Source: Alkalihalobacillus sp. LMS39 (GTDB lineage: Bacteria > Bacillota > Bacilli > Bacillales > Bacillaceae_F). Taken from it: a DNA stretch of 64,000 nt. The notes below the pieces were generated by a model. The model worked only from the letters and a program-made list of their open reading frames with translations, was not told where the DNA came from and did not search any database. Every line of letters starts with the position of its first letter. Within the stretch, counting starts at the first letter, position 1. Both the position numbers and the translations under genes were made by a program. The stretch spans positions 4,216,001 to 4,280,000 of the forward strand of contig NZ_CP093300.1 of the NCBI RefSeq assembly GCF_022812285.1, read 5' to 3'. This document shows, one piece after another, positions 45,099 to 54,087 of this stretch.

Positions 45099-45419
45099 CT
45101 ATATTAAATCTTGGTATTTTTTCCTTCCATAAAGAACCCTCATGATTATAACTTCTTGTTTGGACTCTTCTACAATATAAAATCCAATGTAATTATCAAC
45201 AATAAGTTTACGATACCCTTTACGTTCAAGGGTTTCATCAGCAACATAATTGCAGGAAAAGGGAAAATCCTTCAACCTTAAAAAGTTAGTTTCTATTTTA
45301 TCCATAAGGTACCCCGCAGCAGATTCATTATGAAGTTCATTAGAAATATATTGATAAATGGTTTCTAAGTCGTCACTAGCAGCTGGAGTGAACTTTAATG
45401 AATAATTAGCTTTTTCCAT
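45099..45419 (-). CDS. RelE/ParE-family toxin
   Basis: 106 residues of the RelE/ParE superfamily: SLKFTPAASDDLETIYQYIS at the N-terminus, RLKDFPFSCN and the terminal strand VIIMRVLYGRKKY are typical. RelE-like toxins cut ribosome-bound mRNA; ParE-like ones poison gyrase; by eye this cannot be resolved. The start overlaps the antitoxin gene by 14 bases, the usual coupled order antitoxin-toxin. It lies inside the tRNA-Ala duplication. Confidence 0.85.
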   Translation of the reverse strand: MEKANYSLKFTPAASDDLETIYQYISNELHNESAAGYLMDKIETNFLRLKDFPFSCNYVADETLERKGYRKLIVDNYIGFYIVEESKQEVIIMRVLYGRKKYQDLI

Positions 45420-45672
45420 ATTTATTCCTTAGATCTAGAAACACTTCTTCAGCATCTAATAAATCTTCACCTTTTTTTAACTGTTTCTCTGCTTTTGCAA
45501 GCTTTTCATACATGTCTAATTTAGCGAGTTTTTTTTCATAAGCTTCCATACTCATCACGACTAAATCACCATAACCATTTTTCGTTATATAAATCGGTTC
45601 TCCACTTTTATGACAAAGCTCAGAAATCTCAGTAGTATTTCTTAAGTCCTTTATTGGTCGAATTTCAGGCAA
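45406..45672 (-). CDS. Phd/YefM-family antitoxin
   Basis: 88 residues from the TTG at 45672, which has AGGAG 9 nt upstream; the TTG at 45681 touches the ribosome site. The N-terminal Phd/YefM fold is clear (IRPIKDLRNTTEISELCHKS; GEPIYITKNGYGDLVVMSME), and the C-terminal helix would wrap the toxin. It represses its own promoter by binding a palindrome; a 35-bp palindrome lies just upstream. Confidence 0.87.
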   Translation of the reverse strand: MPEIRPIKDLRNTTEISELCHKSGEPIYITKNGYGDLVVMSMEAYEKKLAKLDMYEKLAKAEKQLKKGEDLLDAEEVFLDLRNKYGKS

Positions 45673-45693
45673 AGTAACCAACTCCTAAATTTA

Positions 45694-45728
45694 TTAGTGA
45701 CATAATTATAACATAATTATGTCACTAA
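45694..45728. promoter_or_regulatory. Operator of the toxin-antitoxin operon
   Basis: Perfect 16-bp arms TTAGTGACATAATTAT and ATAATTATGTCACTAA around AAC, 22 bp upstream of the antitoxin start. Symmetry and position fit Phd/YefM autoregulation. Confidence 0.7.
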
Positions 45729-45815
45729 ACACTAAGTTGATTTCTGAAGACAAAATAAATGTAGCCAATAAGGGTACGTTTTTTGAAGATAGAGCATAAA
45801 TCGAAAGTAAGTTAG

Positions 45816-46139
45816 TTTTTTGTATCGCAAAAAAGATCCTTCCAGTTCATTTTGAAAGAATCTTTTAAAGTTATTCGAAGTGGTGCCAACCCAAGAATTG
45901 TACAAAAACGGTTAGGACACAAGGACATCCAAACCACCTTTCGTTATTATGGCCATTTATCGGTGAATGCCGACAAATAAGCCGTGGATTCATTGGAATT
46001 GGAAAAGTTTAAACAAAAAGAAGAGTTGCCAGTTTATAATGTGTACAACTGTGAACTTAATCGAAAAATGAAAAAACGACGCGTACCTCGTATAACCGAA
46101 AAACCGCGTCGTTATGACAATATGTATGGTGGAGCATAG
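45816..46139 (+). pseudogene. Tyrosine-recombinase (integrase) C-terminal relic
   Basis: The frame encodes SGANPRIVQKRLGHKDIQTT and then FRYYGHLS, the end of a tyrosine integrase with the LGH box and the catalytic Tyr region. Everything N-terminal to residue ~20 of the relic is gone (a stop lies at 45813), and a TAA at 45978 interrupts the tail, although the frame stays open afterwards to 46137 and runs into the tRNA-Ala copy. An integrase gene ending at the att site is the normal layout of an element integrated in a tRNA gene. Confidence 0.75.
46071..46113 (-). terminator. Terminator of tRNA-Ala
   Basis: AACGACGCG pairs with CGCGTCGTT around about 20 nt and is followed on the minus strand by a run of T. 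It lies directly after the tRNA 3' end and is duplicated at 44951-44993. Confidence 0.7.
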
Positions 46140-46202
46140 CGGGATCGAACCGCTGACCTCTACGCTGCCAGCGTAGCGCTCTCCCAGCTGAGCTAATGCC
46201 CC
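46127..46202 (-). tRNA. tRNA-Ala(GGC)
   Basis: 76-nt cloverleaf on the minus strand with encoded CCA. Acceptor GGGGCAT/ATGCTCC includes the G3-U70 pair that identifies alanine tRNAs. D arm GCTC/GAGC, anticodon stem CTACG/CGTAG with loop CTGGCAG (anticodon GGC, reading GCC/GCU), T arm AGCGG/CCGCT with loop TTCGATC. Its 3' part is duplicated at 44995-45067, marking it as the attachment site of a former element. Confidence 0.97.
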
Positions 46203-46237
46203 GAGACTTGCGTCAATATTTCAATTATACGGACGAA

Positions 46238-46408
46238 TTAAGATAACGTCAAGGCAAAAACAATATCTAATAAAAACCAAGCAACTCCTGCGACAATCGC
46301 AATAAACAAAGCCCCATAAATATTTTCTTTTTTAAATTGCTTGTATTTAGAGTAATCAAAAATGACCCATCCAATAAAAATCGCTAAAGCAAAAAAAATC
46401 GCATTCAT
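46238..46408 (-). CDS. Small two-helix membrane protein
   Basis: A 56-residue frame from the ATG at 46408, with GGAAGGG 8 nt upstream. It has two hydrophobic helices (about 3-18 and 31-55) joined by a charged loop (DYSKYKQFKKENIYG). No family is recognised, but size, ribosome site and clean topology support a real gene. It lies between tRNA-Ala and yugN. Confidence 0.6.
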   Translation of the reverse strand: MNAIFFALAIFIGWVIFDYSKYKQFKKENIYGALFIAIVAGVAWFLLDIVFALTLS

Positions 46409-46495
46409 TTCATTCGCCCTTCCGCCCGTTAGTTACTTTTATTTTAACAAACAAAGGGGAGGCAAACAAGGAAAAGACCGAGTGCACCACCCGGT

Positions 46496-46894
46496 CTAAT
46501 ATAAAATTGTAGCTTCTAACTCTCGAACAACATTGGAAGCGATATCGACATATTTTTGTGGAATTGAAGCATCTTTATCTTGCGGTTCGGAGAACTGATT
46601 GACTAATGGATTAGGGTCTTTTGCCAGATCATCAAGACCTCTTTGATATTTGTGGGCGAGTAAAAATGGTTGACCTAAACGAACATGGACTCCTTTTTGT
46701 TCAAGCTCTCCATCGACTGCTTCAAAAGGAAGTCGAAAAAAGATATAGCTGCCATTATCATCAATTTTATAATCAAAATATCCATGGTCATAATCCCAGT
46801 TTCCACCGATAGCATATCCTAATGGTTTTAACTTTTTTTCTAAATCATATAAAAGAAATTCTCGATTTACGACTTGTGATTGTAGTTGAATCAT
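46496..46894 (-). CDS. yugN: YugN-like family protein
   Basis: 132 residues from the ATG at 46894 (AAAGGA 8 nt upstream). A longer frame reaches 46975 but runs into the pgi terminator. The protein is soluble with the family's LEKKLKPLGYAIGGNWDYDHG and FRLPFEAVDGELEQKGVHVRLGQPF segments. Found beside pgi in B. subtilis as well; function unknown. Confidence 0.82.
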   Translation of the reverse strand: MIQLQSQVVNREFLLYDLEKKLKPLGYAIGGNWDYDHGYFDYKIDDNGSYIFFRLPFEAVDGELEQKGVHVRLGQPFLLAHKYQRGLDDLAKDPNPLVNQFSEPQDKDASIPQKYVDIASNVVRELEATILY

Positions 46895-46942
46895 CCCGCT
46901 CATCCTTTCAGCCATTCTTCTATATAGAATTCCCGATAAATG

Positions 46943-46981
46943 AAAAAACATGCCCAACGATTTAACGTTAGGCATGTTTTT
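46943..46981 (-). terminator. Terminator of pgi
   Basis: Stem AAAACATGCC/GGCATGTTTT extended by AACG/CGTT with a one-base mismatch, followed on the minus strand by T-rich sequence. Confidence 0.8.
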
Positions 46982-46984
46982 CGA

Positions 46985-48334
46985 TTATTTTAAACGAGCT
47001 TCTAATTCCGCTTTTTCTTTTTCAAATCCAGGCTTACCAAGTAAAGCAAACATATTTTTCTTATATGCTTCGACCCCTGGTTGGTCAAACGGATTCACTC
47101 CGAGTAAATACCCACTCATCCCACATGCTTTTTCAAAGAAATAGACGAGATATCCGAATGTATACTCATTTAGCTCAGGCACGTTTACGATTAAGTTTGG
47201 TACGTCACCGTCTGTATGAGCTAACATTGTTCCCTCAAATGCTTTTTTATTGACGAAATCCATTGTTTTTCCAGCTAAATAATTGAGCCCATCTAAATCA
47301 GAAGCGGCTTCTTCAATGACGATTTCTTCTTTTACATTTTCGACATTGATAATCGTTTCAAAAAGGTCACGTCGGCCGTCTTGGACATATTGCCCCATGG
47401 AATGTAAGTCAGTTGAAAAATCAACAGCTCCAGGGAAAATTCCTTTTTGATCTTTTCCTTCACTTTCTCCAAACAATTGCTTCCACCATTCAGAAAAGAA
47501 ATGAAGCTGTGGCTCATAGTTCACCATAAGCTCAATTGTTTTCCCTTTATTATATAAAGCATTTCGTACAGCCGCATATTGATAAGCTTCGTTTTCAGCA
47601 AGGTTTGGATTGTTTAAATCTTTGCTTGCATCTTGTGCACCTTGCATCATCTTTTCAATGTCTAAGCCCGCCACCGCAATTGGCAATAGTCCTACGGCAG
47701 TAAGCACAGAAAAACGACCACCGACATCATCAGGAATGACAAAAGACTCATAGCCTTCTTCAGTAGCAAGCGTTTTTAATGCGCCTCTTTCTTTATCCGT
47801 TGTCGCAAAAATTCGTTTTCTTGCTTCTTCTTGTCCATATTTCTTTTCTAAAAATTCGCGGAAAATACGAAATGCAATCGCTGGTTCTGTCGTTGTTCCT
47901 GATTTAGAAATAACATTCACAGACACATCTTTTCCTTCAAGCAGTGACAGTAAATGTTTTACATATGTAGATGAAATATTGTTCCCAACAAAGAAAATTT
48001 GCGGTGTTTTACGCTCTTCTTTTGGAAGTGTGTTATAAAACGAATGTTGTAATGCTTCAATTGCTGCACGCGCCCCTAAGTAGGAACCTCCGATACCGAC
48101 AACTAGTAACACATCAGAATCTGATTTAATTTTCTCCGCTGCTTTTTGAATGCGAGCAAATTCCTCTTTGTCATAATTGTTCGGTAGCTCGATCCAACCT
48201 AGAAAATCACTACCCGCTCCTGTCCCATTGTGCAAGGCATCATGTGCTGCTGTCACAGCTGGTTGAAGATAGTCAATTTCATGTTGTTCAAAAAATGGTA
48301 AAGCTTTTTTGTAATCAAAACGTACTTTGGTCAT
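46985..48334 (-). CDS. pgi: Glucose-6-phosphate isomerase
   Basis: 449 residues, the normal length for Bacillus Pgi. Converts glucose-6-phosphate and fructose-6-phosphate in glycolysis. Signatures present are [17 protein letters not shown] (sugar-phosphate binding), [30 protein letters not shown] and, near the C-terminus, [30 protein letters not shown] site before the ATG. An imperfect 17-bp inverted repeat and repeat copy F lie upstream. Confidence 0.97.
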   Translation of the reverse strand: MTKVRFDYKKALPFFEQHEIDYLQPAVTAAHDALHNGTGAGSDFLGWIELPNNYDKEEFARIQKAAEKIKSDSDVLLVVGIGGSYLGARAAIEALQHSFYNTLPKEERKTPQIFFVGNNISSTYVKHLLSLLEGKDVSVNVISKSGTTTEPAIAFRIFREFLEKKYGQEEARKRIFATTDKERGALKTLATEEGYESFVIPDDVGGRFSVLTAVGLLPIAVAGLDIEKMMQGAQDASKDLNNPNLAENEAYQYAAVRNALYNKGKTIELMVNYEPQLHFFSEWWKQLFGESEGKDQKGIFPGAVDFSTDLHSMGQYVQDGRRDLFETIINVENVKEEIVIEEAASDLDGLNYLAGKTMDFVNKKAFEGTMLAHTDGDVPNLIVNVPELNEYTFGYLVYFFEKACGMSGYLLGVNPFDQPGVEAYKKNMFALLGKPGFEKEKAELEARLK

Positions 48335-48401
48335 TTCGACCCCTCCTCTATACTAAGTACCCTATTCAACTTTATAAAATTGCTTCGGACAATTCAAGCA
48401 A

Positions 48402-48455
48402 AGTTTGCAAAATAAACGTGTCAATTTTACGAATGCATGTTTATTTTGCCAAACT
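48402..48455. repeat. Inverted repeat upstream of pgi
   Basis: AAGTTTGCAAAATAAAC (48402-48418 region) and GTTTATTTTGCCAAACT (48439-48455) are complementary apart from one inserted base, with a 21-nt loop. A TTGACA hexamer on the minus strand lies in the loop. Regulatory role for pgi is possible but unproven. Confidence 0.45.
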
Positions 48456-48483
48456 GACTTCGTTTTTAAACAAACTTTATATT

Positions 48484-48670
48484 GTTACGGACATCTATTC
48501 CGCTATTTCTGAAAAATCACGGGATGATGAGGATCGTTCGGACATCTGTTCCGCTATTTACCTTTTCTAGAGTTTTTTTCCTTGTTTTTTTGGACAATAA
48601 CGGAACGTATGTCCGAACGACTCGATAAAAAGCTAGTATTTCGCTAAATAGAGGAACAAATGTCCGTTAG
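48484..48670. repeat. Four-unit intergenic repeat element, copy F
   Basis: Units at 48484-48508 and 48535-48559 (forward) and 48595-48619 and 48646-48670 (reverse). The only copy between two genes in tandem: after the alcohol dehydrogenase terminator and before pgi, both on the minus strand. Confidence 0.92.
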
Positions 48671-48693
48671 CCGCAATTTGCCCGACCGAGCAA

Positions 48694-48724
48694 CAAAAAA
48701 AGAGGAAGACTTACTCCTCCTCTT
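48694..48724 (-). terminator. Terminator of alcohol dehydrogenase gene
   Basis: AAGAGGAAGA pairs with TCCTCCTCTT (one mismatch); a run of T follows on the minus strand. It overlaps the stop codon. Confidence 0.7.
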
Positions 48725-49898
48725 ATAGTGCGTGAGTTAAAATTTGTTTCACGTCTTCTTTTTCTAACCGTTTAAAATTACCAAACGGACCAGACGCTGT
48801 CGCTATTTCGGCTAATCGGTCCAATTGCGAATCGTCAATCGAATAATCAGCAAGGCGTGCAGGAGCTCCTAAGCCAATCCAAAACTGTGATAGTTTTTCA
48901 ATGCCTTCTAAGGCGATTTGTTCATCTGATTTCCCTTCTTGGTCAACACCAAACACACGTGTCGCTAATTGAACGTGACGCTCCATATTTCGCTCATGTA
49001 AAGAATAACGAAGCCAGTGAGGGAAGATTATCGCCAAGCCACCTGCATGAGGAATATCGTACACTGCAGATACAGCATGTTCAATTCGATGTGAACCCCA
49101 ATCTCCTCTTGCTCCCATTTGGATGACACCATTTAACGCCATCGTGCCACAATACATAATCGTTTCGCGGTGTTCAAAGCTGTGTAAGTTTTCTAACAGC
49201 TTCGGCGCCGTTTCCACTACTGTTGCTAAAATCGACTCACACATTTTATCTTGAAGTGGTGTGTTCGTATCATGATGAAAATAAGATTCAAGTACATGAC
49301 TCATCATGTCGACAACACCGTAGACCGTTTGATCTTCTGGAACCGTCATTGTATAAGTTGGGTCTAGGATTGAAAATGCAGGATATGAATAAGGGCTCGA
49401 CCATCCGAGTTTTTCATTTGTGTCCCACTTTGTAATAACAGAATTAGCATTCATTTCAGATCCTGTCGCCGCTAACGTTAAAATCGTACCGATCGGTAGT
49501 GCTCCTGTAGCTGTTGCTTTTTTTGAAATAATGTCCCAAACATCACCATCGTATTTAGCACCAACAGCTACTGCCTTTGCTGCATCAATTACACTGCCTC
49601 CACCAACAGCTAATACAAGCTCAATGTTTTCTGTTTTACAAATGTCAACGCCTTTATGTACAGTTGTTAATCTTGGATTTGGTTCGACTCCCGCTAATTC
49701 GAAAACACGAGTGTTACTTTTCGCTAACTCATTGATAACCTCGTCATATAAACCGTTTTTCTTAATACTGCCTCCACCATAAACGAGCAAAATATTGTTA
49801 CCATAACGGGAAACTTCTTCACTTAGCTGTTGGATTTGGTCTTTACCAAATCGTAATCTTGTTGGACTTTGAAATACAAATGAATTCATTTCATTCAC
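48723..49898 (-). CDS. Iron-containing alcohol dehydrogenase (YugJ/butanol dehydrogenase type)
   Basis: 391 residues of the iron-dependent alcohol dehydrogenase family, reducing aldehydes with NAD(P)H. Nucleotide-binding motif [29 protein letters not shown], and the metal-binding region with [11 protein letters not shown] and [19 protein letters not shown] (His residues). The place next to pgi matches B. subtilis yugJ/yugK. Physiological substrate is uncertain; butanal-like aldehydes are typical for the group. Confidence 0.88.
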   Translation of the reverse strand: MNEMNSFVFQSPTRLRFGKDQIQQLSEEVSRYGNNILLVYGGGSIKKNGLYDEVINELAKSNTRVFELAGVEPNPRLTTVHKGVDICKTENIELVLAVGGGSVIDAAKAVAVGAKYDGDVWDIISKKATATGALPIGTILTLAATGSEMNANSVITKWDTNEKLGWSSPYSYPAFSILDPTYTMTVPEDQTVYGVVDMMSHVLESYFHHDTNTPLQDKMCESILATVVETAPKLLENLHSFEHRETIMYCGTMALNGVIQMGARGDWGSHRIEHAVSAVYDIPHAGGLAIIFPHWLRYSLHERNMERHVQLATRVFGVDQEGKSDEQIALEGIEKLSQFWIGLGAPARLADYSIDDSQLDRLAEIATASGPFGNFKRLEKEDVKQILTHAL

Positions 49899-50074
49899 TT
49901 CCTTTCTTTGTTTTTATTATGTCCTAACTGAAAAAACAATGTAAAGAAACTTGACTCCGATAGCGAATTGTTTAACTTTGGTAATTGCAATCATGCATAT
50001 TTTAAGCGAATTAATCCATTCTAAGGGGAGAAGCACATCATGTGCTAATCCTTTAGCTAACGGAGGTGAATGTT

Positions 50075-50302
50075 GTGAGCGGCATTCAACGAACAGCTTT
50101 AGTACTTGCCATCATTGGCGCCATTAACTGGGGACTTATCGGGTTCTTCCGGTTTGACCTTGTAGCTGCAATTTTTGGCGGACAAGCAGCTGGCTTCTCT
50201 AGATTTATTTATGCCCTAGTCGGACTAGCTGGACTATATTGTATTTCTATTCTTTTTAAGCCAGATGAAGAGCTTGAAAGAAGTCCAGAAACCCAGCGCT
50301 AA
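50075..50302 (+). CDS. yuzA: DUF378 membrane protein (YuzA-like)
   Basis: 75 residues from the GTG at 50075, which has GGAGGTGA 5 nt upstream. Two membrane helices (about 6-26 and 43-62) with the DUF378 signature ALVLAIIGAINWGLIGFFRF and YALVGLAGLY. Function unknown. Shares a bidirectional terminator with the convergent yugI-like gene. Confidence 0.85.
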   Translation: MSGIQRTALVLAIIGAINWGLIGFFRFDLVAAIFGGQAAGFSRFIYALVGLAGLYCISILFKPDEELERSPETQR

Positions 50303-50315
50303 CCCTTATATCAAT

Positions 50316-50352
50316 AAAAAAAGAGAGACCTTTTTTAGGTCTCTTCTTTTTA
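50316..50352. terminator. Bidirectional terminator
   Basis: Stem AGAGACC/GGTCTCT flanked by A-run and T-run, between the convergent yuzA and yugI-like genes. Confidence 0.8.
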
Positions 50353-50763
50353 TTATTTTTTCGCACGCTTGTTTAAATCAGCATGAATTTCATTTGATTG
50401 CTTTAACCAGTCTTTTAACTTATCTTCAAGCGTATTAAACCCTTGAGTTTGAGCTTTTGGCTTATTGTCAAAGCTTTTCTTTGGTGCTGGGCGTTTTGGA
50501 CGCTCCTGACGTTCTGGAGCTGGCTCAGTTGCACGAATGGAAAGAGATACTTTCCCGCTCGCCTCATCAACTGACATAATTTTAACCTTTACTTCATCTC
50601 CTACTTTTAAGACGTCATTAATATCTTTTACATATCCGTGCGCTACTTCAGAAATGTGTACAAGCCCTTGTTTATTCTCATCAAGTGCAACAAATGCACC
50701 AAATGGCTTAAGGCCCGTTACTTTTCCTTCAACGATGCTGCCAACCTCTAAATTTGCTACCAT
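50353..50763 (-). CDS. yugI: S1-domain RNA-binding protein (YugI, general stress protein 13)
   Basis: 136 residues from the ATG at 50763 (GGAG 9 nt upstream). One S1 domain at residues ~5-75 (VGSIVEGKVTGLKPFGAFVAL; GLVHISEVAHGYVKDINDVLKVGDEVKVKI, shortened here as GLVHISEVAHGYV) and a basic C-terminal tail (RPKRPAPKKSF). S1 proteins of this group bind the ribosome or mRNA. Position next to alaT and the pgi region matches the B. subtilis order. Confidence 0.9.
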   Translation of the reverse strand: MVANLEVGSIVEGKVTGLKPFGAFVALDENKQGLVHISEVAHGYVKDINDVLKVGDEVKVKIMSVDEASGKVSLSIRATEPAPERQERPKRPAPKKSFDNKPKAQTQGFNTLEDKLKDWLKQSNEIHADLNKRAKK

Positions 50764-50854
50764 CAAAACATCTCCTAACATTTTTTTAACTTACATAGTC
50801 TATCACATATAGACCAATAAAGCAAAAAGCAAGCCCCATTCCTATGCGCTTATA

Positions 50855-51997
50855 TCACGCTTTTGCATGTAATTTCCCTTGTTTATAAATGAGTTCCTCC
50901 AGTTTTATCCCTAATGCTTTTTCAAACTTTTCAATAATAAACATTTGACGCTTTTCCACAAGAGACAAAACAACACCTGATTTTCCCATTCGTCCTGTTC
51001 TTCCTGCTCTATGAACATACGCTTGATCGTCAACCGGCAATTGTAAATTAATAATATGGGTAACATCATTAACATCTAAGCCACGCGCTGCAACGTCAGA
51101 GGCAACGAGTACATGGATTTCACCGTCATGAAATGCCTTTAATGCTTTTGCTCGCTCTTCTTTATTCCGGTCCGATGCGAGCGCTTGGACAGTGATCCCC
51201 TTATATTTCAGTTTATCAGCAGTTTCATTTACTTTATCAAGATGATTGACGAAAACAATTCCCTTTTTTATTGGGATATTAATAATAAACTTTCGTGCTA
51301 AATCAATTTTATCTCGTTCCTCACAAACAACATACGTATGCTGAACATCCTTTGTAATAACCATACCCTCTCCAGCCGACAAATAAACCGGAGTTGGCAC
51401 TTCGTCAGAAATTTTCTTTTGCACGTCATCAGCCATTGTAGCCGAAACAAAAATATACTGACTTTCATTTGAGATTCGTTTTAACAGCTGAACAACCGTA
51501 TCCCAATGTGGTTTTTCTTGGGCAACACGGTCTGCTTCATCAACAGCAACAAACTTCACTTGGTGTAGCTTTAACTTTTTCTTTTCAACAAGCTCCAACA
51601 CTCTTCCAGGTGTACCTACCGCAATTTGTGGTTTTTGCTTTTTTAGTTTTTCCATTTGACGATTTATATTCGCACTTCCAATAAATGCATCGACAATCAA
51701 AGCTGTATCCTTCGTCAATTCTTTTATAACTTGATGTATTTGCATCGCTAATTCATGAGTTGGCGCCAAAATTAACACTTGCATCTCTTTACTAGCTTCA
51801 TTTATTTTCGATAACATCGGCAAAGCAAAGGCCAACGTTTTTCCCGTTCCGGTTTGTGATTTGGCAATGACATTTTGCCCGTCCATGACTTCAGTAATGA
51901 CTTGATGCTGTATTTCTGTTGGTGTCGTTATATTTTGGCTCTTTAATGCCTCTTCTAGAAATGGCGCTAGTCCATAATTTGAAAAATTCGTTTCCAT
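50855..51997 (-). CDS. DEAD-box RNA helicase (YfmL-like)
   Basis: 380 residues comprising only the helicase core. Q motif PTEIQHQ, motif I SQTGTGKT, Ia APTHELAMQ, II VDEADR, III SAT, IV GIVFVNH, V ASDVAARGLDV and VI HRAGRTGRMG are all present. The lack of an RNA-binding tail and the length resemble B. subtilis YfmL, a ribosome-assembly helicase, rather than CshA. It unwinds RNA duplexes in ribosome maturation or mRNA turnover. Confidence 0.9.
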   Translation of the reverse strand: METNFSNYGLAPFLEEALKSQNITTPTEIQHQVITEVMDGQNVIAKSQTGTGKTLAFALPMLSKINEASKEMQVLILAPTHELAMQIHQVIKELTKDTALIVDAFIGSANINRQMEKLKKQKPQIAVGTPGRVLELVEKKKLKLHQVKFVAVDEADRVAQEKPHWDTVVQLLKRISNESQYIFVSATMADDVQKKISDEVPTPVYLSAGEGMVITKDVQHTYVVCEERDKIDLARKFIINIPIKKGIVFVNHLDKVNETADKLKYKGITVQALASDRNKEERAKALKAFHDGEIHVLVASDVAARGLDVNDVTHIINLQLPVDDQAYVHRAGRTGRMGKSGVVLSLVEKRQMFIIEKFEKALGIKLEELIYKQGKLHAKA

Positions 51998-52143
51998 CCG
52001 TTTTTCGCTCCTCTAAATAGTTACTATGTATACCATACTTTTTTATAGGATGAATTACAACTTTGAAAATCATTCAACTTTTATGTTTAAACGAGTGACG
52101 TTTTGGCAATAACTGTACTACCATATAGTATTCCCCCTTTTTG

Positions 52144-52176
52144 AAGACAGAGCTTTCATTGCTCTGTCTTTTTTTC
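52144..52176 (+). terminator. Orphan plus-strand terminator-like hairpin
   Basis: AAGACAGAGC and GCTCTGTCTT form a 10-bp stem with a 7-nt loop, followed by seven T on the plus strand. The only annotated gene upstream on that strand ends at 50302, far away, so what it terminates is unclear. Confidence 0.6.
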
Positions 52177-52180
52177 TTAT

Positions 52181-52217
52181 GCAAAAAAAAAAGACGGAAA
52201 TAACGTCCGACTTTTAT
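52181..52217 (-). terminator. Terminator of alaT
   Basis: AAAGACGGA pairs with TCCGACTTT (one mismatch); ten A on the plus strand give a U-run in the alaT transcript. Confidence 0.65.
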
Positions 52218-53395
52218 TTTTTATGTTTTTCTAGAAAACGAGCCATTCTTTTAATCGCTTCTTCTAAATTATCCATGGATGTCGCATAAGAGCAACGAAT
52301 ATGCCCTTCTCCTCCTGCTCCAAATACACTTCCAGGCACGACCGCTACACGTTCTTCCATTAAGAGCTTTTCTGCAAATTCGTTTGATGTAAAACCGGTA
52401 TTTTCAATCGATGGAAAAGCATAAAACGCCCCACCTGGAGTATGGCACGGCAATCCAATTTCCGCGAAAGATTTCACAACAAAATTTCTTCGTTGTCGAT
52501 AACTTTGTACCATACGCCCGACGTCTTCCATCCCATTTTGAAGTGCCTCTAGTGCCCCATATTGTGCAAGTGTCGATGCACACATCAATGTGTATTGATG
52601 GATTTTAAGCATTGCACCAATAATATCAGGCGGTCCACATGCAAACCCTAATCTCCATCCTGTCATCGCAAATGCTTTTGAAAACCCTTGAATAACAACT
52701 GTCCGCTCTCGCATCTCCGAAAACCTTGAAAAGCAATAATGCTCACTGTCGTAAGATAATTCTGCATAAATTTCATCAGATAAAACAAGCAAATCATGGC
52801 GTTCAATGACCGTTGCAATTTCACGTAATTCCGCTTCTGTCATAACCGCTCCTGTCGGGTTATTCGGAAAACATAACATGACCGCTTTTGTTTTTGGTGT
52901 AATCGCCTTTTCTAATTGAGACGCTGTCAATTTAAATGAATGTTCTTTACTTGTTCCAATAGAAACAGGGACACCACCAGCCAATGAAACAATCGGAGCA
53001 TAAGAGACAAAGGTTGGTTCAACAACGATCACTTCATCGCCAGGATTAATGACTGAACGAAGCGCTAAATCAATCGCCTCACTTGCTCCTACTGTTACTA
53101 AAATTTCATTTTCTGGTTCATATCGAACAGAAAATTGTTTTTTCATATACTTTGCGATTTCAATTCGAAGCTCAAATAAACCCGCATTCGCTGTATAGGC
53201 CGTAAATCCTCGTTCCATCGAAGATATACTAGCTTCTCGAACGTTCCACGGTGTTACGAAATCTGGCTCACCTACACCAAGAGAGATAATATTATCCATG
53301 GTTGATGCTAAATCAAAGAAACGACGAATACCAGATGGTTGAATCGATTGAACCGTTTTTGATAACCGATTTTCCGTTTTTGTTGAATATGTCAT
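52214..53395 (-). CDS. alaT: Alanine aminotransferase (class I/II)
   Basis: 393 residues, PLP-dependent. The PLP lysine is in VIQGFSKAFAMTGWRLGF; FPNNPTGAVMTEAEL and LSDEIYAELSYD are fold-type I landmarks. The start overlaps the alaR stop (ATGA), so the two are one operon. In B. subtilis the orthologous pair alaR-alaT makes alanine from pyruvate under alanine-sensing control. Assignment rests on this pairing and on the yug-region order. Confidence 0.88.
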   Translation of the reverse strand: MTYSTKTENRLSKTVQSIQPSGIRRFFDLASTMDNIISLGVGEPDFVTPWNVREASISSMERGFTAYTANAGLFELRIEIAKYMKKQFSVRYEPENEILVTVGASEAIDLALRSVINPGDEVIVVEPTFVSYAPIVSLAGGVPVSIGTSKEHSFKLTASQLEKAITPKTKAVMLCFPNNPTGAVMTEAELREIATVIERHDLLVLSDEIYAELSYDSEHYCFSRFSEMRERTVVIQGFSKAFAMTGWRLGFACGPPDIIGAMLKIHQYTLMCASTLAQYGALEALQNGMEDVGRMVQSYRQRRNFVVKSFAEIGLPCHTPGGAFYAFPSIENTGFTSNEFAEKLLMEERVAVVPGSVFGAGGEGHIRCSYATSMDNLEEAIKRMARFLEKHKK

Positions 53396-53889
53396 GGGGT
53401 CACCACAATCCTTTTATCTTCATCTTCTCCGTCTTCAAAAATAACACCGTCATGCTTATATTTTTTCAACTGAAAATGTGTTGTTGTTGATATAACCGAA
53501 TCTAATGTTGATAATTTGCTTGAGACGAATCTTGCAATTTCAGACATCGTTTTTCCTTCAATTACGACTTGCAAATCATAAGCACCTGACATTAAATAGA
53601 GAGCCTTCACTTCTGGAAATCGATAAATTCGCTCTGCCACTTCGTCAAACCCAACACCTCGCTGTGGTGTTACTTTTACATCAATCATTGCCGTTACATT
53701 TTCATTATCATTCACTTTACTCCAATCAATGACTGCCGAATAGCTAAGAATGACTTTTGTCTCTTCTAAATGGCGAAGGATTCCTGCCACTTCCTCTTCT
53801 GTGGAATCCACCATTTTGGCTAAAGTCGGAATGGAGATGCGCCCATTTTCCTCTATTATCGTTAGTACTTCTATTTCTTTATAATCCAT
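53392..53889 (-). CDS. alaR: Lrp/AsnC-family regulator AlaR
   Basis: 165 residues from the ATG at 53889 (AAAGGGG 8 nt upstream; an ATG six codons earlier is weaker). N-terminal winged helix (IEENGRISIPTLAKMVDSTE) and a C-terminal RAM/AsnC sensor domain (VAERIYRFPEVKALYLMSGAYDLQV, shortened: FPEVKALYLMSGAYDL). It controls the downstream aminotransferase gene, probably in response to alanine. Confidence 0.88.
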   Translation of the reverse strand: MDYKEIEVLTIIEENGRISIPTLAKMVDSTEEEVAGILRHLEETKVILSYSAVIDWSKVNDNENVTAMIDVKVTPQRGVGFDEVAERIYRFPEVKALYLMSGAYDLQVVIEGKTMSEIARFVSSKLSTLDSVISTTTHFQLKKYKHDGVIFEDGEDEDKRIVVTP

Positions 53890-54087
53890 GATGATGTCCC
53901 CTTTCAAGACCCCTCACAGGTGTATGTATTGTTTTTGTTCCGTCTATAATATCATATTAAACTGTAAAATTGATAAATACTTTTTAAAAATTCTGAACTA
54001 GTTTTTTACACTATATTCTTCACTATTATGCAATGTTTCATCCGAATGATACCTTTCATCTCACTTAACAAAAAGGAGCAAATGACA

